A DNA stretch of 64,000 nt from Myxocyprinus asiaticus (lineage: Eukaryota; Chordata; Actinopteri; Cypriniformes; Catostomidae), in assembly GCF_019703515.2 (NCBI RefSeq), contig NC_059346.1, positions 13,248,501-13,312,500 on the forward strand. The letters run 5' to 3'. The notes beneath the pieces were generated by a model that saw only the letters and a program-made list of their open reading frames with translations, was not told the origin of the DNA and did no database searches. Below, piece by piece: positions 10,879-22,492 of the stretch (position 1 is the stretch's first letter; every line of letters starts with the position of its first letter). Made by a program: the position numbers and the translations under genes.

Positions 10879-12563
10879 GAACTCCTGAAGCAATGAAAGA
10901 GCAACCTATGAGAAATAAATTTTTCCTATGGGTAAGAACACCTTACATTCTGACCTGTAGTGAACCAGTATCAGCCTGTCAGCAGAGTTTGTTCTGTGTG
11001 AGAGTGGGAGTAAAGAGAGCTGAATTAGGAGTTATAATGAGCTTTAACGAAGGGGCACACTTTAGAGACGGATATTACAGGCTGTTATTGTGGGTGGATT
11101 TTCATGAAGGATTTAGCTCTATTCCAAACCATGACATTTAGACTAGGGGGTGGGTTTGGTGGGGTATGTTGGAGTGAACTTCCTGTCTTTGGAGCATCAT
11201 GTACATTGGTGTAATTTGCCCAGCCTGGGGATTAAGCTGTGAAGGAGGAAACAGCAGAAATCCCATTACAATGGCCTTCCTGCTACAGGAAAATTACTAA
11301 ATATGAATCAAACATTGATTAAAGTTTTCAATCCTGCTCTCATTATTCACATGGTCTCTCCGTGTTCCAGGCATATCGCCCTCTCTTTTATTTTACGTTT
11401 TCTCTTCACTTGGATTTTTCTTCATATTCAGTATTCCAAGTGTGAAAAACCAAGAGACTGGAAGACAGACAAGAGACGAAGCAAAATATGCTCAATAATA
11501 TTTGCAGTATTGTCCAGGCCTTGTACTTGAAGATAAAATAAAATAAATCCACAAAGGTCACAATCAAATGTTCTTACTACAAAAAATAAATAAATAAATA
11601 AATAGATGATTGATGGATGGATGGATAGATAGATATATAGAGAAAGATATGGGGGACACTATGTTGACTTTGACAAATGAAAAGTTTTAGTGGTGAATTT
11701 TTTCTGCGGCAATGAAACCACCCTTGAGGCTTATTCTGGAGTAACAATATTTGCAACGGTCAATTTTGTGTGAAAAATACATTGGCACAGAGATGAATCT
11801 TCTAAAAAGGCATTTTACGTGTTTTATTATTTGAGTTTTTAAACTCTCGCCACCACCCAGCCCCTTTTCAATCTGTAGAAAATTGTAAACATTATAAGGT
11901 GAATTTGGTTTCCATAAAATGTACTCCCCCCCCCCCACACTTCACAATGGGAAAGAGAAACTTAATGTATAGCCAATCAATCTACCTAGAAAATTTGAGA
12001 GTTATGCTTTAATGCACAGATGTAAACTGTATTTTACAATTGCTAAAGGAACCATTCAGTTGGATAAGCACATGCAGAAAAATCCTAATGAGGTGGGATG
12101 ACAAAAAGAAACCCTACTTTCAAGAATGGGATTCAGGCGTGTCTCGCATTCTGTTTCATCTTATCTCTGTAGCTTGCCAAGAGTGCATTGGTACATTTAC
12201 AGGCATCGTTGCATTTTAAAATTGAATCTCTGTCTGGTGTTTTGCAGAGGGCTTTTGATGGGATAAAACTCTCCGCAAAGGTTTTATTCCACACTTATAT
12301 ATGGCTTTATCCTCCAGCCTTAATTAGTTTAAGTAAAAAAAGCTTCCTACGGCAAGCTATTATGGAGCAATAAAGAAGCAATTTATAAGTTTATCAATAG
12401 AAAACGTTTAGATTTCCCTATTGAAGGGGAGAAGAAAAGAATACAAAACAAAAGGGAAGTGAATGAGACAGTCAGACAGACAATTTCTGCTGAGGTGAGC
12501 TATTCTCCATACACTTCATTCACACAATTCTTGTCCATTATTTCATTGGGTTTGCTACAAAAT
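10879..12563. other. No gene seen; tetranucleotide repeat
   Basis: The region is mostly unique-looking. A compound (AAAT)n-(GATG)n-(GATA)n microsatellite is at about 11588-11636 and a poly-C run at 11927-11937. The stretch 10930-11330 has higher complexity and could be conserved non-coding sequence, but that cannot be judged from one sequence. Confidence 0.4.
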
Positions 12564-12741
12564 TGACTTAATGGGCCTCATTCACTAACAGTGCATATGC
12601 ATGTATTTGTGTGTAAAACCTGTGTACAAATAAAAGTGAAAATAATGATTCATCAATAAGTTATTAAAATACTCAAAGCAGACATATGCAAAAATCAGAC
12701 TCCCGGTGGCCTTAAAAAATGGAATATGTTAAGCAGAAATG

Positions 12742-12748
<7 letters not shown>

Positions 12749-12818
<70 letters not shown>

Positions 12819-12842
12819 TTATATACACACACACACACACAC
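12749..12842. repeat. (TA)n then (CA)n microsatellite
   Basis: About 66 bp of pure TA repeats followed, after a short TTATTTATATA link, by about 20 bp of CA repeats that run directly into the Tc1-derived element. Confidence 0.95.
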
Positions 12843-13276
12843 ACTCACTGACCACTTTATTAGGTAAACCTGTACACATACTTTGTGTAGCAGCAGTGCA
12901 ACGCAAACCAATTTGGCCATTCTTTGTTGACCTCTCTCATCAACAAGGCATTTTTGTATGCAGAACTGCCACTCACTGGATGTTTTTTGTTTTTGCCACC
13001 ATTCTGAGTAAATTCTAGAGACTGTTGTGTGTGAAAATCCCAGGATATCAACAGTTACAGAAATACTCAAACCAGCCCATCTGACACCATCAATCATGCC
13101 ACGGTCGAAATCACTGAGATCAAATTTTCCCCCCATTCTGACAATTGTTGTGAATATTAACTGAAGATCCTGACCCGTATCTGCATGATTTTATGTATCA
13201 CACTGCTGCAACATGATTGGCTGATTAGACAATTGCATGAATAAATAGGTGCACAGGTGTACCAAATAAGTGACCC
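12842..13276 (-). mobile_element. Internally deleted Tc1-like element (MITE)
   Basis: The ends ACTGACCACTTTATTAGGTA (left) and GGTGTACCAAATAAGTGACC (right) are inverted copies of each other, as in a widespread fish Tc1 family. On the minus strand it still encodes the N-terminal DNA-binding part of the transposase (start near 13136: FDRGMIDGVRWAGLSISVT, VSRIYSEWWQKQ), truncated after about 75 residues. The catalytic domain is missing, so the element cannot move itself. A related N-terminal fragment recurs at 31721-32490. Confidence 0.85.
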
Positions 13277-13677
13277 AAACTTTTCTTATATCATACTAAC
13301 AAAAAGAATATGTCATATCTTGTCTGTGTTTTTTGTTTTGAGAATAGCACACTTGGCTTTACTTGCTGCACATGTTTCCAGGCGATGTTTTCAGTGCATC
13401 TTTAGAGAGAGCAAGGACACATTCATAGGGAGTGATGAATGGCTGCACAGGTGAGGTTGCATGGAAAGCCCTTATATGGAGGATGTTTAGGTATTATGCT
13501 AATTACCAACTGTAGGCAAATGCTTTCTCATTTAGAATAATCCAGATTCATCAACAAGGGTAAGGACAAATTCATGTGCATACAAAACTGGAAATTTTGC
13601 GTGAGTACCTTTTCTGTGCACAAAATAACGAACATTTGTATGCAGTTATCAGTGGATGAGACCCAGTGCTACAAAAT

Positions 13678-15369
13678 GCACACTTATCCTTCAAGCTATA
13701 TCATTCAATCAAAGACCTAAAATCATTACATTTGTGAGGAAAATTCAGTGTAGCAGAGCTATAGTAGTTTGAGATTCCCCAGACATGCAGTGTGGCTTTG
13801 CATGGGAGATAGGCTAATAGTGTGGCTGTTTCCCCAAACACTCAAAAACAAAACAAAATATAAATAAAAGCTTTACTCGCATGAGCATTCAGCAAGGCAT
13901 GGAAAAGTCATTTCCACACTAGCTGCGCAGCCTGGGAGGGTCGGGCCTGTTAATCTGTTTCAGATCCTTTACAGAGCCGCGACTTAGCGAGCAGGGAAGA
14001 GAGAGCGAGGAAAAACACTACATCTGAGTAATCTATGTTTGAAACAAGCTATACATCATGCAGATGGGAAGGCAGGGGAAAAGAGAGAGAGTGAAAAAGC
14101 TTTGGAATGGGCGAGAGGCAGAACTAACCGTTAACAACTTCTCATCTCTTTGCCATGGAAAAAAGTTTTTGCACTATTTCTGTTGAACAAACTACCCAGG
14201 CTTCATTGCGCAGACAGTAAAAAAAAAAAAAAAAAAAAAAAAAGCATTGTGCTTATTAAGGCATCATTTGTCTTATTTTATTGGCCTGTTATAATGAGGG
14301 GGGTGCGTGTGGGTGGTTATGTGGTGTCCTGCCCCTTGTGTAGGACACCATCTATCTTTTCACAAAGCACCCAGCTCAGCTACTCCCAATCTTCACATAT
14401 GTGTGATTACAATATTTGTGCAATTAATCACAGCAATGTGACATTTTGTGTCGTAACCCCACATTGCTGTTGAGAATATTATGGTGACGGATTTTTAAAT
14501 AAGCTGTGCACAGTGGAACGAAGTTCACTATAGATTTTATTGCCTGAACATGGGGCAGAATTAAGTATACTGCATTTGAAATGCTTTTATAACCCTAACA
14601 AAAAAGTACCAAAATATTTTAAAGTACCTTGGAGTATGATGTCATTACCATGGTGCATAATTATGATAATCATTGAGTACCATTGTATACATAAGTACAA
14701 TAATACTACCATCTGATAACATCACTGTACAATGGTACCTTTTAAGGCTGGGTATTGCCAACTACCTCACAATATGCAACACATCGCATATTACATATAC
14801 ATACATATGTAACAAATCAATACATTGGGATGCATCACAATATTAAAATTGGTTTGTGATTAAAACTGTGCCAAAAGTGTGAAAAATTCCAGCATGTCAG
14901 AGAAAGAGTGAATCTGCGGGATCTGTTTCAATCTCTCTCTTGCACAGTTCGCTTCAGTTTTGTCCAGTATGGTGCTTGTTTCAGAATTTCTGCTGATTTT
15001 GACAACTTGCTTATTCATTGAACTGTAGGAAATTAAATGAATGCACACATAAAAATAGCGATACAAGGATCTAGGGAGAAAAAAATGCAATATATTGTTA
15101 TACTGTATGATTGTATAGGCAAAGCCTTAGTACTGCCACAGTACTTATTTTTTTTTTGTAAGGGCTGTGTACATCAACACTTTCTAAATTACTAGTACTA
15201 AAGAAATGTCACTGAAGTGGCTCAAATTTGTTCTGTAAATTGCTCTATGACTTTCCATGAAACCTGGGGAACATGTAATTGAAGATGCTTTGGGAAAAGA
15301 TCTAGTGAAAGTCTAGTGAAATGTGAATTACTGCAAGGAGCAAACAAAATGGGAACACTTTATTTTTAG
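13678..15369. other. No gene seen; poly-A run
   Basis: A 26-bp poly-A run is at 14218-14243. The part 14560-14770 is rich in short repeats of GTACC/GGTAC and CATGGT. The relatively GC-rich stretch 13915-14160 is unlike its neighbours but shows no clear ORF or splice signal. Nothing further is supported. Confidence 0.4.
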
Positions 15370-15995
15370 GGTCCAAAATAATGCACTAGTTATGCATGAA
15401 TAAGACAGCAATTTATAATTAACTGGATGTAGAGTAAGGCTATCTTAACTATAAATTACAACTTATTAAATGTCTTATTTTGTGTAGAAAGTAATATAAA
15501 TATTGCTCAATTTCAGAGATCATATATCAAGCATACTAAACAATATTAAGCCAGTAATTAAGGCTAATTAATATTAGCTTTACAAAGCTGTTATGAGTAA
15601 ATTAATAACAACTTGACCCCCTGTTTTAAAGTGAAAGTTTAACCTATGCAAGTTTATTTATTTATTTTTTTTGCACTTTTCAATTACAATAAATTAAGTT
15701 TACTGCAAATACTGTAAACATGTAATAAATGTCAAACAAGCTAATAATTGTGTAATAATTTATTAGCAAACAACTTTGGAAAGCCAATACAAATTAGCCT
15801 TAATTACTGGCTTGATATTGTTTAGTTAACTTGATATACTGTATTATATACACTGCTATCTGAAATTGAGCAGTTATTGCATTACTTTCTACACAAAAAT
15901 AATTCATTTAATAAGTTGTACATTGTGGCTATGACAGCCTTACTCTACATTCAGTTATGCATTAATTAATGTCTTTTTCATGCTGAACTAGTGCA
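15370..15995. mobile_element. Foldback element with ~240-bp arms
   Basis: The left arm (about 15370-15600) is repeated as an inverted copy in the right arm (about 15740-15995). Shared landmarks in both arms include ATGCACTAGTT, GTAGAGTAAGGCT, GTGTAGAAAGTAAT, GCTCAATTTCAGA and CCAGTAATTAAGGCTAATT. The sequence just outside, GGGAACACTTTATTTTTAGG, resembles ends of widespread fish hAT-type MITEs. It has no coding capacity. Confidence 0.85.
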
Positions 15996-16424
15996 TGATT
16001 GTGGACGCTTAAAAAAAAAAAAAAATGTTTCCAACAAAACAAATAAAACAAATATACAGTATAAAAACAGTATTCCTGTTTCAATTAATGCATACGTCAT
16101 AACAGGTACTATGTGTAAAAATCTTTTTTCTATCAAAGTGTGTAATGTATGTGCCACTAACAGCACTATACAGAAATGCACAAATAGTGACTGTTTCCCA
16201 GCAGGCTTTCATTTCCATTAGTCAGAACATTTCCATTATTCTTCCATTGGTTGACCAACAGGTTGTCCTGCCCCAAACTTGCTCCATCGGGATGCTCAAA
16301 CATTATTAGTTTTACTATGTTCAAAACAGCATACTACCATACTACACTTAATATTAAGACTTAACAAATATCTACTCTTGAAACAAAACCTGTCAGCCTA
16401 TTTTGAGTGAGCTGTTCTCTTAGT

Positions 16425-18559
16425 TTAGCAGAACGATCCAAACATGTTTATGGATGCAACAAATTCCCCACAAACCATCTTTTTATGTATAAGATCAAGT
16501 TCATTCTTGTGCACATGGCAAACAGCTCCATTGTTAAGCCAACTTTGCGACATTGTGGAATGCAGCCATGTTTTTAGCCTCCAAAGGGCACTAAAACGTC
16601 TCTCAGCTTCAGCAGAGGAAGTTGGGATGACCAGTAGCAATGTCAACAGGGCTTCAATGTGTAACAGGCCCCTGACCTCCACTGGCATTTGTCTTAGAAT
16701 TTCTGCAGCCTCTGCAGAGGACTTGAATGAGTATTTTGAATGAAACATGGGCAACTCAATCTTGAGTGCACTCATGTTTAACTCTGGATATGAGTCGACT
16801 ACCTTGTCAAGATGTCCAGTGAGATGAACTTGCTCAAGATTTTCAAGCACAACAAGGCTCTCTTGATCAAATCGATTCATCTGATTTGTATCTACCAAGT
16901 CCAACAACTGAAAGTACTGTTCTCTGAAGTATTCACATGGTGATTTTGCTATATACATGTCTGTTCCACCACCAAGGCGTCTAGGGGGCTTTTGGACGGG
17001 AGGCGTTTTTATTTCTTAAATTTCCAAAGAGGTCACCATCTTTGCTGCCTCTTCAAATTTGGCTTGATACATGTCATCATTTCTTTTTTGCTGAAGTATA
17101 CCTTGTACACATTTCACAGCACCACGCATTCCCCCAACTGTTTGTGCCCTGTGTTGGAGTGATGTATTCAAGCATTCCAGCTCTCCCATAACCTCAGATG
17201 CTAGCAAAAGGCCTAAGACGGTCTTCCCTTGGCTAAACTTTTCGAAGTGGTCATTAGCTTTTGCTGCTGTGGCTGATGAACCTGTAGCTATTTCTTCTAA
17301 GTTGTCAGTATGGAGCTGTATTGACTCATGACAGCACTGAAGGCTTTGTAGTGAACTGTCCACCTGTGAGGGCATAGAGGTCTGAGCACTCTACAAGAAG
17401 CCTTATCCATTTTTGCTATACTCTCAAAAAGTTTTCGGAATTTACCTGACTGATCAAAGAGTGTATCAAGTTCATGCACACACTGCAATGAGTCACAAAC
17501 CACAGGACAAGACATGCAGGCTGCCTGTGTGACTAAACTGACACTGTATGCACCACAATGTAGATAGAGTGCTAATGGCTGATGTTTTTGGAGTTTTACT
17601 TGTGCCCCTGAATTGCGTCCTGCCATGTTAGCTGTCCCATCATAAGTCTGTCCTCTCAAACCTGATAGTGGTAGGCCTAGTCTTGTGAGTACATCTAAGG
17701 CAACCATACAAATGCTTTCTCCAGTGGTTGACAGTGTTTTGTTGAGACCAATGAATTCTTCTCATGGTAGCAAATCATGATCTACATATCTCAAGCATAT
17801 GGACTTCTGCTCTTTTCCCATCCTATGTTCCATCAATTATTATGCTGAATTGAAGCACAGGTACAGACTCAATAGCTGCACCAATGTTCCTTATTATTGT
17901 GTTGCCCAGAATTTGCAGAATCTCATTCTGTAATTGGGGGCTGATGTAATCATGGCTGTAGAAAAGCCACTTATAAAGTATGGGATCACTCTGTGTCTGA
18001 AACTTCAGAAGGTGGTAAAAATTTCCCTCATCTGTCAAGTGACCTCTGAAGGCTATTCTCTGTCTTGCAAGATACTGTACAGAGCCTCCAATTTTTATGA
18101 GAGAATGTCTAGCAACTGCTGTTCTTCAAGAATTGCATTAGACAACTGTGTGCATATAGGTCTTGCTTCATGTGCATAAGCTGTGACAGCCTGCATATGT
18201 GCCTGACTTCTTGCATGCCGAGTAAATTTCACTATTGCTTTTCGCCAGTTGTTGAAGCCCTCACTGATAAAGACCCTATCAGCCTTATTGGCCAAGGGGG
18301 ACTTCTTTGTTTTAAAGGCTCTGGCACAATAGAAGCACAGCACCCCATTTACTTCAGGACTGTAATATAGCCATGTGTAGTCTTTGTACCACCTATTCTG
18401 GAAGCAGAGTGTCTTTCTTTGTAAGCTTTTCACTGGCTGGTTTGGCTTCACATACTCTTGTGTTTCTATTGCGTACTCTGTGTTTTCACTCCTGAGATTT
18501 CTGACCCTGACTTCTGTCCTGTTGCTGTCTCTCTTTCCTATAAATCCAGAGACAAACAT
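16425..18559 (-). pseudogene. hAT-type transposase with TTF-like zinc finger, decayed
   Basis: Reading on the minus strand, an N-terminal block (18559-18095) has QNRWYKDYTWLYYSPEVNGV and CFYCARAF with conserved Cys and His residues, typical of the TTF-type zinc finger in some hAT and ZMYM-like proteins. Next, 18038-17823 gives LQFSIIIDGT (first catalytic Asp region); 17707-17297 gives RGQTYDGTANMAG (second Asp region, DUF4371-like); 17375-17016 covers the helical insertion; and 16958-16425 gives SSAEAERRFSALWRLKTWL, the hAT C-terminal dimerisation domain. The blocks lie in at least two frames with stops between them, so the gene is dead. Element ends were not found. Confidence 0.88.
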
Positions 18560-18577
18560 TCAAAAACATACAATGGT

Positions 18578-18850
18578 AACACTTTACAATATGGTTAAAA
18601 ATGTAAGCATTAGTTAATGCATTAGAAATAATGAACAATGAACCATCCATTTTAATTAAGGTTAAATGTTAATCTATAGGTAATACAATTATTAAGTGTT
18701 CACATTAGTTCATAATACATTAGTTGATGTTAACAACTTTTAAAATTAAAAAGGTGTGGAAATTAACATCTTAAACACCAATATTAATAAATGCTAAAAA
18801 CAATAAAAATAATATTGCTCATTGTTAGTTCATGTTCACTATTTTGTTAA
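18578..18850. mobile_element. Relic of a fish hAT-type MITE
   Basis: The sequence GGTAACACTTTACAATATGG followed by repeated ATTAGTTAATGCATTA and GTTAACA-type motifs is characteristic of a family of non-autonomous elements scattered widely in fish genomes. No coding capacity. Borders are approximate; it ends just before the LTR at 18881. Confidence 0.5.
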
Positions 18851-18880
18851 ATAAAATTAAGACAACCTTTTGTATACAAC

Positions 18881-19190
18881 TGTAACAGCTCACAAACAGA
18901 AGGGAAGGAGAACACAGGGAAGCAGGTTTTTCCAGGCTCAGGTAGGACTTTTAATCGGCCACTTCAATGCTTTACAACTTCACAAACTCGTCAGCTTCAC
19001 AGGCATGTAGTAACTTAAACACATCAGCTTCACAATCATAACAGATTAAACATAGCAGCTTCAGGAGCACCGTGGTCTTCCTTGTGCCAGACTCTCTCTC
19101 TCTCTGCTGGTGGCGTGGCTGCTTATATGCCGCCCTTACCGCTTTCTCTATCTCTGGATGGACGCTTGACAATGCCCCCGCTGGCACACA
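18881..19190 (-). repeat. 3' LTR of the Gmr1-like element
   Basis: On the plus strand this 310-bp unit starts TGTAACAG and ends GGCACACA. In element orientation a purine-rich tract (GGGCGATGGGGA) lies directly before its TGTGTGCC start. Its first 89 plus-strand bases recur at 23203-23291 with a single mismatch. Confidence 0.8.
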
Positions 19191-19205
19191 TCCCCATCGC
19201 CCGAC

Positions 19206-19505
19206 TCAGGCCAGGGAGACATACTTAGTCTCCCTCAGCGAGAGCTTGCGGCTAATGCACAGCACCAGGTGCTCCTCCCCTTCCACCACCTGTGAGAGTA
19301 CGGCCCCCAGCCCTCTGTCTGAAGCGTGCGTCTGCAAAACAAAAGGTTGAGAGAAATCGGGTGAATGTAAAAGCGCCCCCCCGCAAAGTGTGGCTTTAAC
19401 CTGCATGAATGCCTGTTGACACTGCTCCATACACTGGACCGGAACTGGATCACCCTTTTTAGTGAGATCAGTCAGCGGGCTGGTGACATCTGAATAATTA
19501 GGCAC
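19206..19505 (-). pseudogene. RNase H remains, truncated
   Basis: The tether/RNase H domain removes RNA from the RNA-DNA hybrid during reverse transcription. Visible are CMEQCQQAFMQVKATLC (connection) and HASDRGLGAVLSQVVEG, where the position normally held by the first acidic residue reads TH rather than TD. The frame stops just after RKLSLRETKY, only a few bases before the polypurine tract, so roughly the last two thirds of the domain are missing. Confidence 0.85.
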
Positions 19506-19517
19506 GAATCTCCTATA

Positions 19518-20443
19518 TTAGCCAGCCAGCCCCAGGAACTGTCTCACCCCCTTTTTGGTCTCAGGCCTCAGGCAGGTTGCAATCGCCGCAGTCTTGTCAA
19601 TTTGGGGATGCACCTGCCCGTGGCCCAAGTGGAACCCCAGATACCGTACCTCCACCCGCCAAATCGCACACTTCTTGGGGTTTGCTGTGAGTCCCGCTCG
19701 TCTCAGCAATCTCAGAACCACCCTTAGATGCTGCATGTGCCGCTGCCAATCATTGCTGTAAATGATGATGTCATCTAAGTAGGCAGCAGCGTAAGTCGAA
19801 TGCGGTCTGAGGATTCAGTCCATGAGATGCTGAAATGTAGCCGGGGCTCCAAACAAACTGAACGGAAGCGTCACAAATTGGTGTAATCCAAACGGCGTGG
19901 AGAAGGCTGTTTTTTCACAGGAAATTGGTGTCAAGGGGATCTGCCAATAACCCTTTGTCAAATCCAGTGTCGAATAAAATCGAGCTGTGCCCAACCCATC
20001 GAGCAACTCATCAACGCGAGGCATTGGGTATGCGTCAAATTTAGACACAGCGTTGACTTTTCTATAATCCACACAGAGCCGTACAGACCTGTAGCTCTTA
20101 GGAACTAGAACAACCGGGCTGGACCAATCGCTGTGGGATTCCTCTATTACCCCCAATATCGAGCATTGCATCCAATTCTTCCCGGACAATTTTATTTTTG
20201 TGCTTGGGCCCCCGGCTTGGTCTCGATGTGGTGCTGTATGAGGTTTGTACGACCCGGTAGAGGGGAAAACACGTCTGCAAACTCCTTTTGCAACTTAGCA
20301 ACCTCTGCGAGTTGATACGGTGAGAGGTGGTCTCCGCAAGTGACCGGGGTGAAATTATTGTGTTTTGTATTCACCTCTGGCCCGAGCTCCGCCCTCTCCG
20401 GGACTACCATAGCCAACGTCACAGGGACCGCCTCCCTCCACAA
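19518..20443 (-). pseudogene. Reverse transcriptase remains
   Basis: The stretch from 20443 holds the pre-RT linker (YQLAEVAKLQKEFADVFSPL). In another frame, 20189-19815 carries palm motifs SSPVVLVPK, RLCVDYRKVNA and FYSTLDLTKGYWQIPL with the first catalytic Asp. The YLDD-type box is readable near 19761-19783, and 19736-19518 gives LTANPKKCAIW and VRYLGFHLG. Stops at 19815-19817 and 19518 fall at positions that look like Trp codons (TGG to TGA), and a frameshift separates the linker. Gene order puts it after integrase. Confidence 0.9.
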
Positions 20444-20445
20444 TT

Positions 20446-21603
20446 TCAGGAGGTTGAGGTGATATCGATTCGCTTTACCTCATAATTGAGATCCCCCACT
20501 CGTCGTGTGACCTCAAAGGGTCCTTGCCACTTGGCGAGTAATTTGGAGCTCGATGTGGGAAGTAATACGAGTACCTTATCTCCTGGTGCAAATTCCCGCA
20601 GCCGAGTTCCCCTGTCATACAGTCGGCTCTGTCGTTCTTGAGCTTGGAGCAAATTCTCCTGTGTTAGTTGCCACAAAGTGTGGAGTTTTGCTCTAAGATC
20701 AAGAAAATATTGAATTTCATTCTTACTGTTTGAAGGTCCCTCCTCCCAAGCTTCACGTATAGCATCAAGCACACCGCACGGGCACTGCCCATACAGCAGC
20801 TCGAATAGGGAAAACCCAGCGGAAGCTTGCGGGACCTCTCGTACTGTGAATAACAGGGGATCGAGCCATTTGGCCCAGTTTCTAGAATCCTCATGCATGA
20901 ACTTACGAATCATGTTTTTAAGGGTTTTATTAAATCATTCCACCAGGCCACCTGTTTGTGGATGGTAAACACTGGTGCGGATTGATTTAATGCCCAATAA
21001 TTCATAAAGCTTGCATAGTGTCTGTGGCATAAAAGTTGTGCCCTGATCGGTGAGGATTTCTTTCGGAAACCCCACCCGGGAGATTATTTTGAAGAGTGCC
21101 TCCGCAACACTGTGTGCTGAGATGTTGCACAGAGGCACTGCTTCTGGATATCACGTTGCATAGTCCACTAGGACCAATACAAAGCGATGTCCGCGTGCTG
21201 ACTGCTCTAATGGCCCGACGAGGTCCATTCCAATTCTCTCAAAGGGGACCTCGATCAGCGGAAGAGGGCACAATGGCGCTTTTGGGGTGGCCGGTGGATT
21301 CACCAGCTGACATTCGCGGCATGCCTCACACCACCTGCAGACATCGCCGCCAATGCCCAGCCAATAAAAACAGGCTATTAAGCGGTTCAGTGTTTTTCTT
21401 TCCCCTAGATGACCCCCCATGGAATTATAATGAGCCACCTGGAACACCATTTCCTGACGGCTCCACGGTACAAAGAGCTGGGTTGTATCTTCCTTTGTTT
21501 TAGCGTCCTGAGTCACTCTATACAACCGCTCGTTTATAATTGCAAAATAAGGATACGAAAGGGTGAAATTCGGCTGGAGTTGTTGACCATCGATCACTCT
21601 CAC
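20446..21603 (-). pseudogene. Integrase, three pieces in one frame
   Basis: All three open pieces (21603-21151, 21138-20935, 20913-20446) are in the same frame, parted only by stop codons at about 21151 and 20935, each likely from an Arg CGA codon. Visible are the HHCC zinc-binding end (HYNSMGGHLG and CRWCEACRECQ), core residues in IGMDLVGP and ILTDQGTTF, the Glu in HPQTGGLVE next to the second stop, and a C-terminal part (KLLAKWQGPFEVTRRVGD). The low level of damage and CpG-type changes fit a moderately young copy. Confidence 0.9.
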
Positions 21604-21731
21604 TTGGTCAGAGGCGTGCTTGAGGGTTTCGTCTCACGACTGCTCCAAAGGGAAATCCCCTTCGGGAAATCCCCTGAGGATGGAGGGGCTGCAGCCTCTC
21701 CCCCCCTCACATCATCCTGACGTGGAGCAGA

Positions 21732-22307
21732 CTAAGATGGCCCTGGCTCCGCCTCCCCTGCCAGAGCATCGCACCTTTCACATCTCATTGCTTTAGTGCA
21801 GGACCCATCTGCACATATTCCCTTTAATACATTTCTAAATTTTGGCCAATTAGTCCCCAAAATCAGCGGATTGGTGAGCCAGGAACTAATCGTGGCCTCC
21901 ACTCTATGTTTTGTTCCCCGAAATTTAATTACAAGGGTCACCACAGGGTAGTTGTGAATATCCCCATGCACACACTTCACCCTCGCTGTTTTAGCTGTGC
22001 CAAAAGCCTCGTGTTGAACCAAGCATTGGTGGATAGTGGTTTGATTACAACCCATGTCCACCAATGCTTGATGAGCATTGCTCCGGTATGCTCCGGCCCG
22101 ATCGGGCTCAGCCTGCGGAGTGTCAGGGATCTGGACAACCGTTCCCAGCTCCATCACAGGGCACTGATCCCGGAAGTGTCCCGGATCCCTGCAACTCCAG
22201 CAGACCGGCCCAGGCATCACGCTTGCACCTGCATCGGCGGACACTTCCATCTGAGGGGGAGAGCGGCGGGGCACTGTCGCTGCTGTGGGCAATGCAACAC
22301 CATGCAC
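21732..22307 (-). pseudogene. Nucleocapsid zinc knuckle and protease
   Basis: Residues 36-49 of this open frame are CWSCRDPGHFRDQC, a CX2CX4HX4C knuckle that binds RNA in nucleocapsid proteins. Further on, QALVDMGCNQTTIHQ has DMG where retropepsin-type proteases have D-S/T-G, and NPLILGTNWP is the second protease landmark. The Met in the active site should weaken or abolish activity. It is separated from Gag by a frame break near 22340-22490. Confidence 0.85.
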
Positions 22308-22492
22308 GCGTGGAACTGGCTTTGGTGGCGGGACTCCTCACCTCCACGGGGTAGGAACGAGCTCTGGGGAGAGAGCAGAGTGAGAGAGAAGAGTGGAGGG
22401 GAAAGAGAACGGGGAAAACACAGGGGGAGGGGAGAGAGAGAGTGGGAGAGCTCTTCCGCCCTCTGTTACGCCGCCATATGGTCCTCTGCCAA

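Larger units (their letters stand above)
12564..13666. mobile_element. MITE with inverted ends, hosting a Tc1 derivative
   Basis: The left end region TGGGCCTCATTCACT (12572) and the reverse complement of the right end TGGGTCTCATCCACT (ending about 13665) match at 13 of 15 positions. Both sides also carry the direct repeat TGCTACAAAAT (12553-12563 and 13667-13677), a possible target duplication although it lies 8 bp outside the left inverted repeat. The centre was later hit by the Tc1-derived element at 12842-13276. Confidence 0.5.
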
